A stretch of DNA of 64,000 nucleotides. Origin: Pseudomonas paralcaligenes. Its GTDB lineage: Bacteria; Pseudomonadota; Gammaproteobacteria; Pseudomonadales; Pseudomonadaceae. The stretch covers positions 1 through 64,000 of the forward strand of contig NZ_BPFX01000006.1 in assembly GCF_019655855.1 (NCBI RefSeq), read 5' to 3'. Positions 1 through 7,691 of the stretch are shown in pieces. Below the pieces are notes generated by a model. It did no database searches and had not been told where the DNA came from. It saw only the letters and a list, made by a program, of their open reading frames with translations. The number at the start of each line of letters is the position of its first letter. Positions within the stretch are counted from its first letter, which is position 1. Position numbers and translations under genes: made by a program.

Positions 1-311
1 ATCCGCGCGGCGTGGGCCAGCAGGTGCTCCATGGCGGCGAAGACGAAGCCGAGGAACTGGATCTCCATCACCGGCTTCAGCCCCTGGGAAGCCATGCCCA
101 CCGACAGGCCGGCGATCATGGTCTCGGCCAGCGGCGTGTCGATCACCCGCTTGAAGCCGAAAGCCTCGCGCAGGCCGAGGGTGGCGCGGAACACGCCGCC
201 ATTGACGCCCACGTCCTCGCCGAGCACCACCACGTCGCCGTCCTCGCGCATCGCCCGGTGCAGGGCCAGGTTGACCGCCTCCAGCAGGGCGTACTTCTTC
301 GTCTCATTCAT
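1..311 (-). CDS. 2-oxo acid dehydrogenase E1 component, beta subunit (partial)
   Basis: Codes for about the first 103 residues of the beta subunit of a thiamine-diphosphate E1 enzyme; the window edge cuts off the rest. With the alpha subunit it decarboxylates a 2-oxo acid and acylates the lipoyl arm of E2. The frame starts MNETKKYALLEAVNLAL and contains the family segment VVVLGEDVG, whose glutamate lies in the cofactor pocket, then FKRVIDTPLAETMIAGL. The start ATG lies inside the last codons of the alpha gene (8-base overlap), so the two are probably translationally coupled. Order (leucine dehydrogenase, E1 alpha, E1 beta) matches a PAO1 cluster that continues with E2, which I expect just outside the window. 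The substrate (branched-chain 2-oxo acid or pyruvate) is inferred from the leucine dehydrogenase next door. Confidence 0.9.
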   Translation of the reverse strand, partial: MNETKKYALLEAVNLALHRAMREDGDVVVLGEDVGVNGGVFRATLGLREAFGFKRVIDTPLAETMIAGLSVGMASQGLKPVMEIQFLGFVFAAMEHLLAHAAR

Positions 312-1395
312 GGCCCTGCCCTCCCGCGCGGCGGGCCGCGCGCTCCAGCAGCATCTCGCGCTGCTCCGCCAGGGCCGTTGGCCAGCGGGCGTAGACATGG
401 TCGATGATCGATTCCACCGGCTGCTGGCCGGCACCCTCGAAGGCCTCCACCGAGCGCTGCACCCGGGCCTGGCACTCGCCGATCAGGGCCTGCTCGCGCT
501 GCTCGTCCCAGTGTTCCTGGCTGGCCAGGTAAGCCTGCAGGCGCTTGATCGGCTCCTCGTCCCAGGCCTTCTTCACCTCCTCCGCGCTGCGGTAGCGGGT
601 GGCGTCGTCGGCGGTGGTGTGGTCGCCCAGGCGGTAGCTGAGGCACTCGATCAGCACCGGCCCCTTGCCCTGGCGGATGCGCTCCAGGGCGGCGGCCACG
701 CGATCATAGACGGCCAGTACGTCGTTGCCGTCCACCTGCTCGCCGGGGAAGCCGGCGCCCAGCGCCTTCTGCGCCAGGCTCGGCGCACCGCTCTGGATGC
801 GCCGGGGCGTGGAGATGGCCCACTGGTTGTTGTTGATCACGAAGAGCACCGGCAGCTGCCAGGTGCCGGCGACGTTGAGCGCCTCGAGAAAGTCGCCCTT
901 GCTGGTGGCGCCATCGCCGCAGGTGGTCACCGCCACCCGGTGCTCGCCGCGTATGCGGAACGCGGTGGCCACGCCGCAGGCGTGCAGCGCCTGGGTGGCG
1001 ATGGGCACGCAGAGCGGGAAGTCCTGCGCCGCGGCCGGGTCGGCATAGGCGCTGCCGCGCTCGTCGCCGCCCCAGTACAGGAGGATTTCCTCCATCCGCA
1101 CGCCACGCATCAGTTGCACGGCGGTGTCGCGGTAATAGGGAACCAGCACGTCATCGGCCCGCATCAGGCTGCCGATGGCGACACCGATGGCCTCCTGGCC
1201 GAGGGTCGGCGCGTAGGTGCCGATGCGCCCGGTACGCTGCAGGGCCACGGCCTTCTGGTCGAACAGCCGGGTCAGCACCATCTGCCGGTACAGGCGTACG
1301 AGCAGGTCGGAATCGCCGGCCCAGGCGGGCAGTTCGGCGCAGGGGCGGCCGTCGGCCGCCAGGTAGCGGGTGAAGGGCAGGTCCAGCTTGGTCAT
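304..1395 (-). CDS. 2-oxo acid dehydrogenase E1 component, alpha subunit
   Basis: A 363-residue alpha subunit of a thiamine-diphosphate-dependent 2-oxo acid dehydrogenase. The cofactor-binding motif is clear near residues 159-190: CGDGATSKGDF, then VINNNQWAIS about 25 residues on. The N-terminal part has the family's RTGRIGTYAPTLGQEA segment, and the C-terminal part YRLGDHTTADDATRY carries the phosphorylation-loop-like region. I start it at the ATG at 1395, not the upstream ATG at 1410, because a strong GAGGAGG ribosome site lies 6-7 bases before the inner ATG and overlaps the outer one. It follows leucine dehydrogenase by 83 bases on the same strand. A role in oxidising the branched-chain 2-oxo acids made by that enzyme is an inference; annotation as pyruvate dehydrogenase is the alternative. 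Confidence 0.92.
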   Translation of the reverse strand: MTKLDLPFTRYLAADGRPCAELPAWAGDSDLLVRLYRQMVLTRLFDQKAVALQRTGRIGTYAPTLGQEAIGVAIGSLMRADDVLVPYYRDTAVQLMRGVRMEEILLYWGGDERGSAYADPAAAQDFPLCVPIATQALHACGVATAFRIRGEHRVAVTTCGDGATSKGDFLEALNVAGTWQLPVLFVINNNQWAISTPRRIQSGAPSLAQKALGAGFPGEQVDGNDVLAVYDRVAAALERIRQGKGPVLIECLSYRLGDHTTADDATRYRSAEEVKKAWDEEPIKRLQAYLASQEHWDEQREQALIGECQARVQRSVEAFEGAGQQPVESIIDHVYARWPTALAEQREMLLERAARRAGGQGHE

Positions 1396-1478
1396 CGCAT
1401 GCCTCCTCATGGGTGTGCAGGCGTCACCCGCCGCTCGTGGCGGCGGATGGTCTTCGGCCGGGCCTCGGGGTAGGAGGC

Positions 1479-2501
1479 TCAGCCGCCGTACAGCAGGCGC
1501 TCGGCCAGCGCGTCGGCGACCCGCGCCGGGGAGCGCTTGTCGGCCTGGGCGTGGGCGTAGATCTCGGTCAGGCGCCGGCCGATCTTCGTCAGGTGCGCGG
1601 TGATGGCCGGCAGCTCTTCCCCACGATGCTTGAGCGCGACGTAGATCAGGCCGCCGGAATTGATCACGTAGTCGGGCGCGTAGAGGATGCCGCGCCCTTC
1701 GAGCACATCGGCGATCTCGTCCTCGGCCAGCTGGTTGTTGGCCGCGCCGGCCACCGCGGCACAGTGCAGCTCGCGTACCGTCCGCGCGTTCAGCACGCCG
1801 CCCAGGCCGCAGGGGGCGAAGATGTCGCAGGGCGTGGAAAACAGCTCCTCGCTGCTCACCGGCCGGGCGCCGAACTGCTCCACCGCCAGTTGCACGCGAC
1901 CGGGATCGAGGTCACTGACGAACAGCAGCGCGCCGGCGGCGGCCAGCTGCTCGGCCAGGGCATAGCCGACATGGCCGAGTCCCTGTACCGCGATGCGCAG
2001 CCCCTGCAGGTCGTCGCTGCCGAGACGGGCCAGCGCGGTGGCGCGGATGCCGGCGTACACGCCCATGGCCGTATGTGGCGAGGGGTCGCCGGCCTCGGTG
2101 GTGCTGGTGACGTGGCGGGTCTGCTGGGCGACGCAGTCCATGTCGGCGCTGGAGGTGCCGCTGTCCACCGCGGTGATGTAGCGCCCGCCCAGCGACTCGA
2201 TCACCCGGCCGAAGGCCTCGAACAGCATGCCGCGGTTGTCGACATGGGGCGGCCGGATGATCACCGCCTTGCCGCCGCCCTGCTCCAGCCCGGCGAGGGC
2301 GGCCTTGTAGCTCATGCCCCGGGCCAGGAGCACGGCATCGCGGATCGCGCTGTCGTCGTCGGGATAGGCCAGGTAGCGGCAGCCACCCAGGGCCGCGCCC
2401 AGGCGGGTGCTGTGGATGGCGATGATGGCCCGCAGGCCGGTGGCAGGATCATGGGCGATATGCAGCGCTTCGAGCCTGGCGCTTTCCATCATGGCGAACA
2501 T
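1479..2501 (-). CDS. ldh: leucine (Glu/Leu/Phe/Val) dehydrogenase
   Basis: A 340-residue NAD-dependent amino acid dehydrogenase that interconverts L-leucine and related branched-chain amino acids with their 2-oxo acids and ammonia. The substrate domain carries the catalytic lysine segment MSYKAALAGLEQGGGKAVI, and the dinucleotide fold carries VQGLGHVGYALAEQL. The segment GVLNARTVRELHCAAVAGAANNQL is typical of leucine dehydrogenases. The start at 2501 (MFAMMESARLEAL) is preceded six bases upstream by GAGGAAG, so the longer frame from 2546 is unlikely. Lying directly upstream of the E1 alpha and beta genes, it would supply their 2-oxo acid substrate. Confidence 0.92.
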   Translation of the reverse strand: MFAMMESARLEALHIAHDPATGLRAIIAIHSTRLGAALGGCRYLAYPDDDSAIRDAVLLARGMSYKAALAGLEQGGGKAVIIRPPHVDNRGMLFEAFGRVIESLGGRYITAVDSGTSSADMDCVAQQTRHVTSTTEAGDPSPHTAMGVYAGIRATALARLGSDDLQGLRIAVQGLGHVGYALAEQLAAAGALLFVSDLDPGRVQLAVEQFGARPVSSEELFSTPCDIFAPCGLGGVLNARTVRELHCAAVAGAANNQLAEDEIADVLEGRGILYAPDYVINSGGLIYVALKHRGEELPAITAHLTKIGRRLTEIYAHAQADKRSPARVADALAERLLYGG

Positions 2502-2612
2502 GGCGGACTTCCTCGCTGGCTTTACGGGCCAGTATAGGCCGGCCACCGAGGGAGGCTGGGCCGGCCGGTTATAAGCCGGGGCGAGGAGATAACGCGCTGG
2601 ACGCGGGGCACC

Positions 2613-3611
2613 TCAGGAGGCCGCCCGGCCCTGCACCTTCCACCAGTGGCAGAACTCGTCCAGCGCGGTCCATACGGAGACCTGAGGATCGTAGTCCAGG
2701 TACTGCCGGGCGCGACCGATGTCGAGGGTGAAGTCGCGCGCCATCAGCGCCACGCCGAGGCGCAGCAGCGCCGGCTCCGGTCGCCCCGGCAGCAGCTTGC
2801 AGACCGTCTCGTTGACCGTCGCCGCGGCATAGGCCAGGCCGAACGGCATGTGCCGGCTCACCGGCGGCAGGTCGAAGCGGCGCAGCACGAAGTTGACCAC
2901 GTCCCAGGGTGGCACCGGCGTCCCGTTGCTGATGTTGTACACCTTGCCCAGCGCCGGCCCGGCCGCCAGCAGGCTGCTGAACAGGGCGTCGTTGAGATTC
3001 TGCATGCTGGTGAAGTCGACCTTGTTCAGGCCATTGCCGATGACCAGCAGGCGGCCCTTGCGGTGCATCTCGATCAGGCGCGGGAAGATGCTGGTGTCGC
3101 CGGCGCCGGTGACCATGCGCGGGCGCAGGGCGATCACCTCCAGGCCGAACTCCTGGGCCTCCATCACCTTCTGCTCGGCCAGGTACTTGGTGGCGCCGTA
3201 GTGGTCGACGAACTTCTTCGGCACCTGCTCTTCCCGCAGCCCCACATGGGCCTTGCCGTCGAAGTAGACCGAGGGCGAGGACAGGTGCACCAGGCGCCTC
3301 ACCTTCTGCCCCAGGCAGCCCTCGATGACGTTCTGGGTCAGCACCACGTTGCCCTGGTGGAAATGCTCGCGGGTGCCCCAGGCGCCGACCGCGCCGGCGC
3401 AGTGCACCACCATCTCCACGTCGCGGCAGAGCTTGTGCGCCAGGTCCGGGTCGGCCAAGTCGCCCTGGACGAACTCGGCGCCGCGCTTGGTCAGGTGCGC
3501 CACCGCCTCCGGTCGGCGCCCGTTGACCCGCACGCCGAGGCCCTGCTCCAACGCGAAACGGGCGAACCGCCCACCGATGAACCCGCTCGCCCCCGTCACC
3601 AGAATCTTCAT
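2613..3611 (-). CDS. NAD(P)-dependent epimerase/dehydratase family oxidoreductase
   Basis: A 332-residue extended short-chain dehydrogenase. The N-terminal Rossmann motif is VTGASGFIGGRFA, and the catalytic pair is in VDHYGATKYLAEQ (YxxxK). The sequence VHLSSPSVYFDGKAH gives the usual serine ahead of the tyrosine. The family includes sugar epimerases, 3-beta-hydroxysteroid dehydrogenases and OleD-type 2-alkyl-3-ketoalkanoate reductases. The HLSSPSVYFDG segment and lack of sugar-nucleotide features make a lipid or steroid-like substrate plausible, but this is inference. The start at 3611 is chosen because AAGG lies nine bases before ATG; the GTG two codons upstream is too close. It converges on nothing and follows argP on the same strand after a 95-base gap. 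Confidence 0.85.
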   Translation of the reverse strand: MKILVTGASGFIGGRFARFALEQGLGVRVNGRRPEAVAHLTKRGAEFVQGDLADPDLAHKLCRDVEMVVHCAGAVGAWGTREHFHQGNVVLTQNVIEGCLGQKVRRLVHLSSPSVYFDGKAHVGLREEQVPKKFVDHYGATKYLAEQKVMEAQEFGLEVIALRPRMVTGAGDTSIFPRLIEMHRKGRLLVIGNGLNKVDFTSMQNLNDALFSSLLAAGPALGKVYNISNGTPVPPWDVVNFVLRRFDLPPVSRHMPFGLAYAAATVNETVCKLLPGRPEPALLRLGVALMARDFTLDIGRARQYLDYDPQVSVWTALDEFCHWWKVQGRAAS

Positions 3612-3706
3612 CTGCACGCACCTTGTTTTTAGTTATGCCACCGACTCTAGCAGCCGCTGCCCGCCCCCGGGGTTGCCCTGGCGGCCAGAACAGCGACCTT
3701 GCAGAC

Positions 3707-4591
3707 CTAGACCAGCCAGGCCCCGACGCCACGTTCGAGATGAGCGGTGATCCGGCTGAGCAGCTCGCCGCCGTTGCGCCAGTGGTGCCAGAACAGCGGC
3801 ACGTCCAGCGGGCGCTCCGGCAGCAGTTCGACCAGCTCGCCGCTGGCCAGCTGCTGGCGCACCTGCAACTCCGGCACCATGCCCCAGCCGAGCCCCGCGC
3901 AGGTAAGGCGCACGAAACCCTCCGACGAGGGGCAGAGATGGTGGGCGAAGCCGCCACTCACACCCAGCCCGGCGAGGAAGCGGTGCTGCAGGCGGTCGTC
4001 GGCGCCGAACACGATGGAGGGCACCCGCGCCAGGGCCTCGCCGGTGACCCCATCGGCGAAGTGGCGGGCGAGGAATTCCGGACTGGCCAGCGCACGGTAG
4101 CGCATCGCCCCCAGCGGCAGCGCCCGGGCACCGGCCACCGGCCGCTCGGCGCCGCACACGCAGCCCGCCACCTCGCCGGCGCGCATGCGCTTGAGGCCGA
4201 CGTCCTGATCGTCCACCACGTGATCCAGCAGCAGGCGCTGCCCGGCGACGAAATCGCCCATCAGCGGCGCCCACCAGGTCGCCAGGCTGTCGGCGTTGAG
4301 CGCGATGCGCAGGCGCTCCGGTGTACCGCCCTCGTCCAGCGCCGGCACCTGGCCCTGCAGGTCGCGCTCCAGCAGGCGCACCTGTTGCACATGGTTGAGC
4401 AGGCGACGGCCGATCTCGGTCGGCCCCGGCGGCGTGGCCCGCAGCAGCACCGGCTGGCCGACCCGGGCCTCGAGCAGCTTGATCCGCTGCGACACAGCGG
4501 ATTGCGAGAGGCCGAGCAACTGGGCCGCGCGCTCGAAGCCGCCCTGCTCCACCACGGCGGCCAGGGCCGCCAGCAGCTTGTAGTCGAACAT
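3707..4591 (-). CDS. argP: LysR-type regulator ArgP (IciA)
   Basis: A 294-residue LysR-family regulator. The N-terminal winged helix reads FDYKLLAALAAVVEQGGFERAAQLLGLSQSAVSQRIKLLE when read in two parts around residues 2-41, the pattern typical of ArgP/IciA, which activates the ArgO/LysE basic amino acid exporter in response to arginine or lysine. The rest is an effector-binding domain. It is divergent from the ACT-domain gene and the exporter at 5090, with only about 95 bases between the starts. That is the classic LysR arrangement of regulator and target. The start at 4591 follows the conserved MFDYKLL beginning; the upstream extension lacks family similarity. Confidence 0.9.
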   Translation of the reverse strand: MFDYKLLAALAAVVEQGGFERAAQLLGLSQSAVSQRIKLLEARVGQPVLLRATPPGPTEIGRRLLNHVQQVRLLERDLQGQVPALDEGGTPERLRIALNADSLATWWAPLMGDFVAGQRLLLDHVVDDQDVGLKRMRAGEVAGCVCGAERPVAGARALPLGAMRYRALASPEFLARHFADGVTGEALARVPSIVFGADDRLQHRFLAGLGVSGGFAHHLCPSSEGFVRLTCAGLGWGMVPELQVRQQLASGELVELLPERPLDVPLFWHHWRNGGELLSRITAHLERGVGAWLV

Positions 4592-4686
4592 AAGAATCCC
4601 TAATGAGAGATCAGCATGATTTGTTTTTCTTATACAGGCGAGCGCACCAGACTGACCAGCATCGCAACCGCAACAAGGACTCCGCC

Positions 4687-5088
4687 ATGACCGGCGAAAC
4701 CAACCTCGGCACCCTCCTCTCCAGCCTCTCGCCACGCCTCAACCCCGGCCGCTTCGTGTTCTGCAGCGTGGCGCAACCGAGTGCGGTGCAGATGGCCGCC
4801 GCCATCGGCAGCTTCCGCGAGGCCGAAGGCACCACCCTGATCCTCGCCCGCGAGGAAGCCGAGCGCCTGGGCCTGGCCTACGACTACCTGGCCGCCTGGA
4901 TCACTCTGGAAGTGCATTCCTCGCTCGCCGCCGTCGGCCTCACCGCCGCCTTCGCCAAGGCCCTGGCCGGCGAGGGCATCAGCTGCAACGTGATCGCCGG
5001 CTACCACCACGATCACCTGTTCGTCGCCGAAGCCGACGCCGAGCGGGCGCTGGCGGCGCTGCAGCAACTGGCCGCGGAGCAGCGCTGA
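4687..5088 (+). CDS. ACT-domain protein (DUF2241-like)
   Basis: A 133-residue cytosolic protein of the two-ACT-domain (DUF2241) type. ACT domains bind amino acids, so it may be a ligand sensor. Visible features are FVFCSVAQPSAVQM near the start and AGEGISCNVIAGYHHDHLF near residues 97-115, both common in this family. The start at 4687 has AAGGA eight bases upstream. The gene ends one base before the exporter begins (stop TGA, then ATG at 5090), so they form a tight operon opposite argP. A function in amino acid sensing or modulating export is inferred from this position; no enzyme motif is visible. Confidence 0.82.
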   Translation: MTGETNLGTLLSSLSPRLNPGRFVFCSVAQPSAVQMAAAIGSFREAEGTTLILAREEAERLGLAYDYLAAWITLEVHSSLAAVGLTAAFAKALAGEGISCNVIAGYHHDHLFVAEADAERALAALQQLAAEQR

Positions 5089-5089
5089 G

Positions 5090-5698
5090 ATGTGGCAGAG
5101 CTATCTCAACGGCATGCTGGTGGCCGCCGGCCTGATCGTCGCCATCGGCGCGCAGAACGCCTTCGTCCTGGCCCAGAGCCTGCGCCGCGAGCACCACCTG
5201 CCGGTGGCCGCGCTGTGCGTGCTGTGCGACGCCGTACTGGTCGCCGCCGGGGTGTTCGGCCTGGCCGCCGTGCTGGCGAAAAACCCCACGCTGCTCGCCG
5301 TGGCGCGCTGGGGCGGCGCCGCCTTCCTGCTCTGGCTCGGCGTCCAGGCGCTGCGCCGCGCATTCAACCCGCAGGCGTTGCAGCAGCGGGACAGCGGCCC
5401 GCGCTCGCGCCGCGCCGTGCTCCTGGCGGCGCTGGCCGTCACCCTGCTCAATCCCCACGTGTACCTGGACACCGTGCTGCTGATCGGCTCCCTCGGCGCC
5501 CAGCAACCGGTGCCCGGCGCCTACGCCCTGGGCGCGGCCAGCGCCTCGCTGATCTGGTTCTTCACCCTGGCCCTGGGCGCCGCCTGGCTCGCCCCCTGGC
5601 TGGCGCGCCCGGCGACCTGGCGCCTACTCGACCTGATGGTGGCAGCCATGATGTTCGCCGTGGCCTGGCAACTGGTGTTCCACGCACCGACGACATGA
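5090..5698 (+). CDS. LysE/ArgO family basic amino acid exporter
   Basis: A 202-residue inner-membrane exporter with about six membrane helices. The N-terminus GMLVAAGLIVAIGAQNAFVL carries the LysE/ArgO signature G-A-Q-N-A-F, and TLLNPHVYLDTVLL is the conserved N-P-H-x-Y-L-D motif of the arginine/lysine exporter branch. Family members use the proton motive force to expel arginine, lysine or toxic analogues such as canavanine. The adjacent divergent argP is its known type of regulator. It follows the ACT-domain gene with no gap, so the two are probably cotranscribed. Gene naming between argO and lysE cannot be settled from sequence alone. Confidence 0.92.
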   Translation: MWQSYLNGMLVAAGLIVAIGAQNAFVLAQSLRREHHLPVAALCVLCDAVLVAAGVFGLAAVLAKNPTLLAVARWGGAAFLLWLGVQALRRAFNPQALQQRDSGPRSRRAVLLAALAVTLLNPHVYLDTVLLIGSLGAQQPVPGAYALGAASASLIWFFTLALGAAWLAPWLARPATWRLLDLMVAAMMFAVAWQLVFHAPTT

Positions 5699-5757
5699 CC
5701 GCGAGGGCGGCGCGGCGCTATGCTGCGGCGCTCGACCCTGACCGCTGGGAGCGGCCC

Positions 5758-6600
5758 GTGGACACGACCGTATTCGCCGTGGTGATCGCCGCCGCGGCGC
5801 TGCACGCGGGCTGGAACGCCCTGCTCAAGATCGGACTGGACCGTTACCTCACCGCCTCGCTGATCCAGATCGGCGCCGGCTGCATCGCCCTGCCGGCGCT
5901 GCCGTTCTTCGGTGTACCAGTGACCGCCGCCTGGCCCTGGATCGCCCTCTCCGCGCTGCTGCACATCGGCTACAACATCTACCTCACACGCGCCTACCAG
6001 CATGGCGACCTGTCCCAGGTCTACCCCATCGCCCGCGGCAGCTCGCCGCTGCTGGTTGCCCTGCTGGCACTGCTGGCCGGCGATGCGCTGCTGCCGGGGC
6101 AGTGGGCGGCCCTGCTGGTGCTGGTTGCCGGTATCTGGCTGATGGCCTGGCACGGCGGTCGTCCCGGCGCCCGGCTCAACGCCAGCCTGCTGTTGAATGC
6201 CCTGGCCACGGCCGCCTGCATCGCCGGCTACACGCTGTCCGACGCCCTCGGCGCGCGCACCAACGGCGACGCTATCGCCTATGCGCTGTGGCTGTTCGTG
6301 GTCAACGGCCTGGTGGCGACCCTGGTCATCGCCCTGCGCCGCGGGCCGCGCATCTTCCTGCGGCTGGGGCCGCACTGGCGCGGCGGCCTGGCCGGCGGCG
6401 GCATGTCCATGCTGGCCTACACCCTGGTGATCTGGGCCACTACCCAGGCGCCCGTGGCGATGGTCTCGGCGCTGCGCGAGACCAGCGTGCTGTTCGCCCT
6501 GCTGATCAGCTGGCTGTTCCTCAAGGAGTCCATGCCAGCGCTGCGACTGGTCGCCTGCGGCGTGATCGCCTTCGGCGTGGTGCTGCTGAAACTGGCCTAG
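5758..6600 (+). CDS. EamA/DMT-family transporter
   Basis: A 280-residue inner-membrane protein with around ten hydrophobic helices in two EamA repeats. The first repeat contains LHAGWNALLKIGLDR and YLTRAYQHGDLSQVYPIARG, the second ALRETSVLFALLISWLFLKE, which is the hallmark end of EamA domain two. Family members are drug/metabolite exporters, often for amino acids. I prefer the GTG start at 5758, because GGGAG lies six bases upstream and the protein then begins directly with the first helix. An ATG at 5695 would add a charged leader and overlap the exporter gene by four bases. Position behind the LysE gene suggests the same operon; the substrate is unknown. Confidence 0.85.
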   Translation: MDTTVFAVVIAAAALHAGWNALLKIGLDRYLTASLIQIGAGCIALPALPFFGVPVTAAWPWIALSALLHIGYNIYLTRAYQHGDLSQVYPIARGSSPLLVALLALLAGDALLPGQWAALLVLVAGIWLMAWHGGRPGARLNASLLLNALATAACIAGYTLSDALGARTNGDAIAYALWLFVVNGLVATLVIALRRGPRIFLRLGPHWRGGLAGGGMSMLAYTLVIWATTQAPVAMVSALRETSVLFALLISWLFLKESMPALRLVACGVIAFGVVLLKLA

Positions 6601-6872
6601 CCCGTTCGCCAACAGTGCGAGTGACGGCCCCGCCGAAACCTCATCGACCTGCACTTAACACCCCGCATCCGGTCCCAACAGAAGGCCGGCGAAGCCAGTC
6701 GCCATCGGCTTTCCCACACAGTTGCTGCGTGGATATGGCCTGGGGCGGGTGCTATGATCCCGGCCTCGCGGCACATTAAAGAGTACAAACTCGTCGCCGC
6801 CCGTATTAAGGCCGCCCCGTGAACGGCCACGTGCGCATCGCACATATCCGACCGCTGATGAAGGAGATGACC
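6601..6872. other. intergenic leader of sodB
   Basis: A 272-base stretch without a convincing gene. It holds a possible -10 box TATGAT at 6753-6758, but I see no good -35 at the right distance. A GAAGGAGATGACC ribosome site lies directly before the sodB start at 6873. I cannot recognise a clear Fur box, although sodB genes are usually iron controlled. Confidence 0.4.
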
Positions 6873-7454
6873 ATGGCTTTCGAATTGCCGCCGCTGCCGT
6901 ATGAGAAGAACGCCCTCGAGCCGCACCTGTCCGCCGAGACCCTGGAATACCACCACGACAAGCACCACAACACCTACGTCGTGAACCTGAACAACCTGGT
7001 TCCGGGCACCGAGTTCGAAGGCAAGAGCCTGGAAGAGATCATCAAGACCTCCTCGGGCGGCGTGTTCAACAACGCCGCGCAGGTGTGGAATCACACCTTC
7101 TACTGGAACTGCCTGAGCCCGAACGGCGGCGGTCAGCCGACCGGCGCCCTGGCCGACGCCATCAACGCCGCCTTCGGTTCCTTCGACAAGTTCAAGGAAG
7201 AGTTCAGCAAGGTCTCCATCGGCACCTTCGGCTCCGGCTGGGGCTGGCTGGTGAAGAAGGCCGACGGCTCCCTGGCCCTGGCCAGCACCATCGGCGCGGG
7301 CAACCCGCTGACCAACGACGACACCCCGCTGCTGACCTGCGACGTGTGGGAGCACGCCTACTACATCGACTACCGCAACCTGCGTCCGAAGTACGTCGAG
7401 GCGTTCTGGAACCTGGTGAACTGGGACTTCGTGGCGAAGAACTTCGCCGCCTGA
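6873..7454 (+). CDS. sodB: superoxide dismutase [Fe]
   Basis: A 193-residue cytosolic iron superoxide dismutase, which converts superoxide to hydrogen peroxide and oxygen. Metal ligands are visible in [13 protein letters not shown] (first histidine), VWNHTFYW (second) and [12 protein letters not shown] (aspartate and last histidine). The sequence FGSGWGWLV is also diagnostic. Length equals the P. aeruginosa SodB length. The start is the ATG at 6873, behind AAGGAGATGACC; the in-frame upstream codons from 6819 do not resemble the family. It is followed by a rho-independent terminator and then bifA, the same neighbour as in PAO1. Confidence 0.98.
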   Translation: MAFELPPLPYEKNALEPHLSAETLEYHHDKHHNTYVVNLNNLVPGTEFEGKSLEEIIKTSSGGVFNNAAQVWNHTFYWNCLSPNGGGQPTGALADAINAAFGSFDKFKEEFSKVSIGTFGSGWGWLVKKADGSLALASTIGAGNPLTNDDTPLLTCDVWEHAYYIDYRNLRPKYVEAFWNLVNWDFVAKNFAA

Positions 7455-7477
7455 GTCGTCGTCACCGTTCGCGAAGG

Positions 7478-7503
7478 AGCCCGGCCACCCAGCCGGGCTT
7501 TTT
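7478..7503 (+). terminator. rho-independent terminator of sodB
   Basis: The stem AGCCCGGC (7478-7485) pairs with GCCGGGCT (7492-7499) around a six-base loop and is followed by a T run. It lies 23 bases after the sodB stop. Confidence 0.9.
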
Positions 7504-7576
7504 CGTTTTTGCACGCCGCGCGCCACCACCACGGGCCTGTCGGCCCCGCCCTGCCCCACGCCGTTGCGGCCACATA

Positions 7577-7610
7577 ACGTTAAACCCCAAAAAATATGGG
7601 TTTATGACGT
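7577..7610 (+). promoter_or_regulatory. inverted repeat upstream of bifA
   Basis: TAAACCC at 7581-7587 pairs with GGGTTTA at 7598-7604 around an A-rich ten-base centre, and ACGT flanks both sides (7577-7580 and 7607-7610). It lies about 80 bases before the bifA start and is AT-rich against its surroundings. It could be an operator or a leader hairpin; it does not match the FleQ consensus that I remember. Confidence 0.4.
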
Positions 7611-7691
7611 AATGGCCCTTTGACGGCTCCCACTCATTTGCCAATACTCACAACGGTCACAAGCCTCCGGCGGCGAACAAGGAATACGCAT

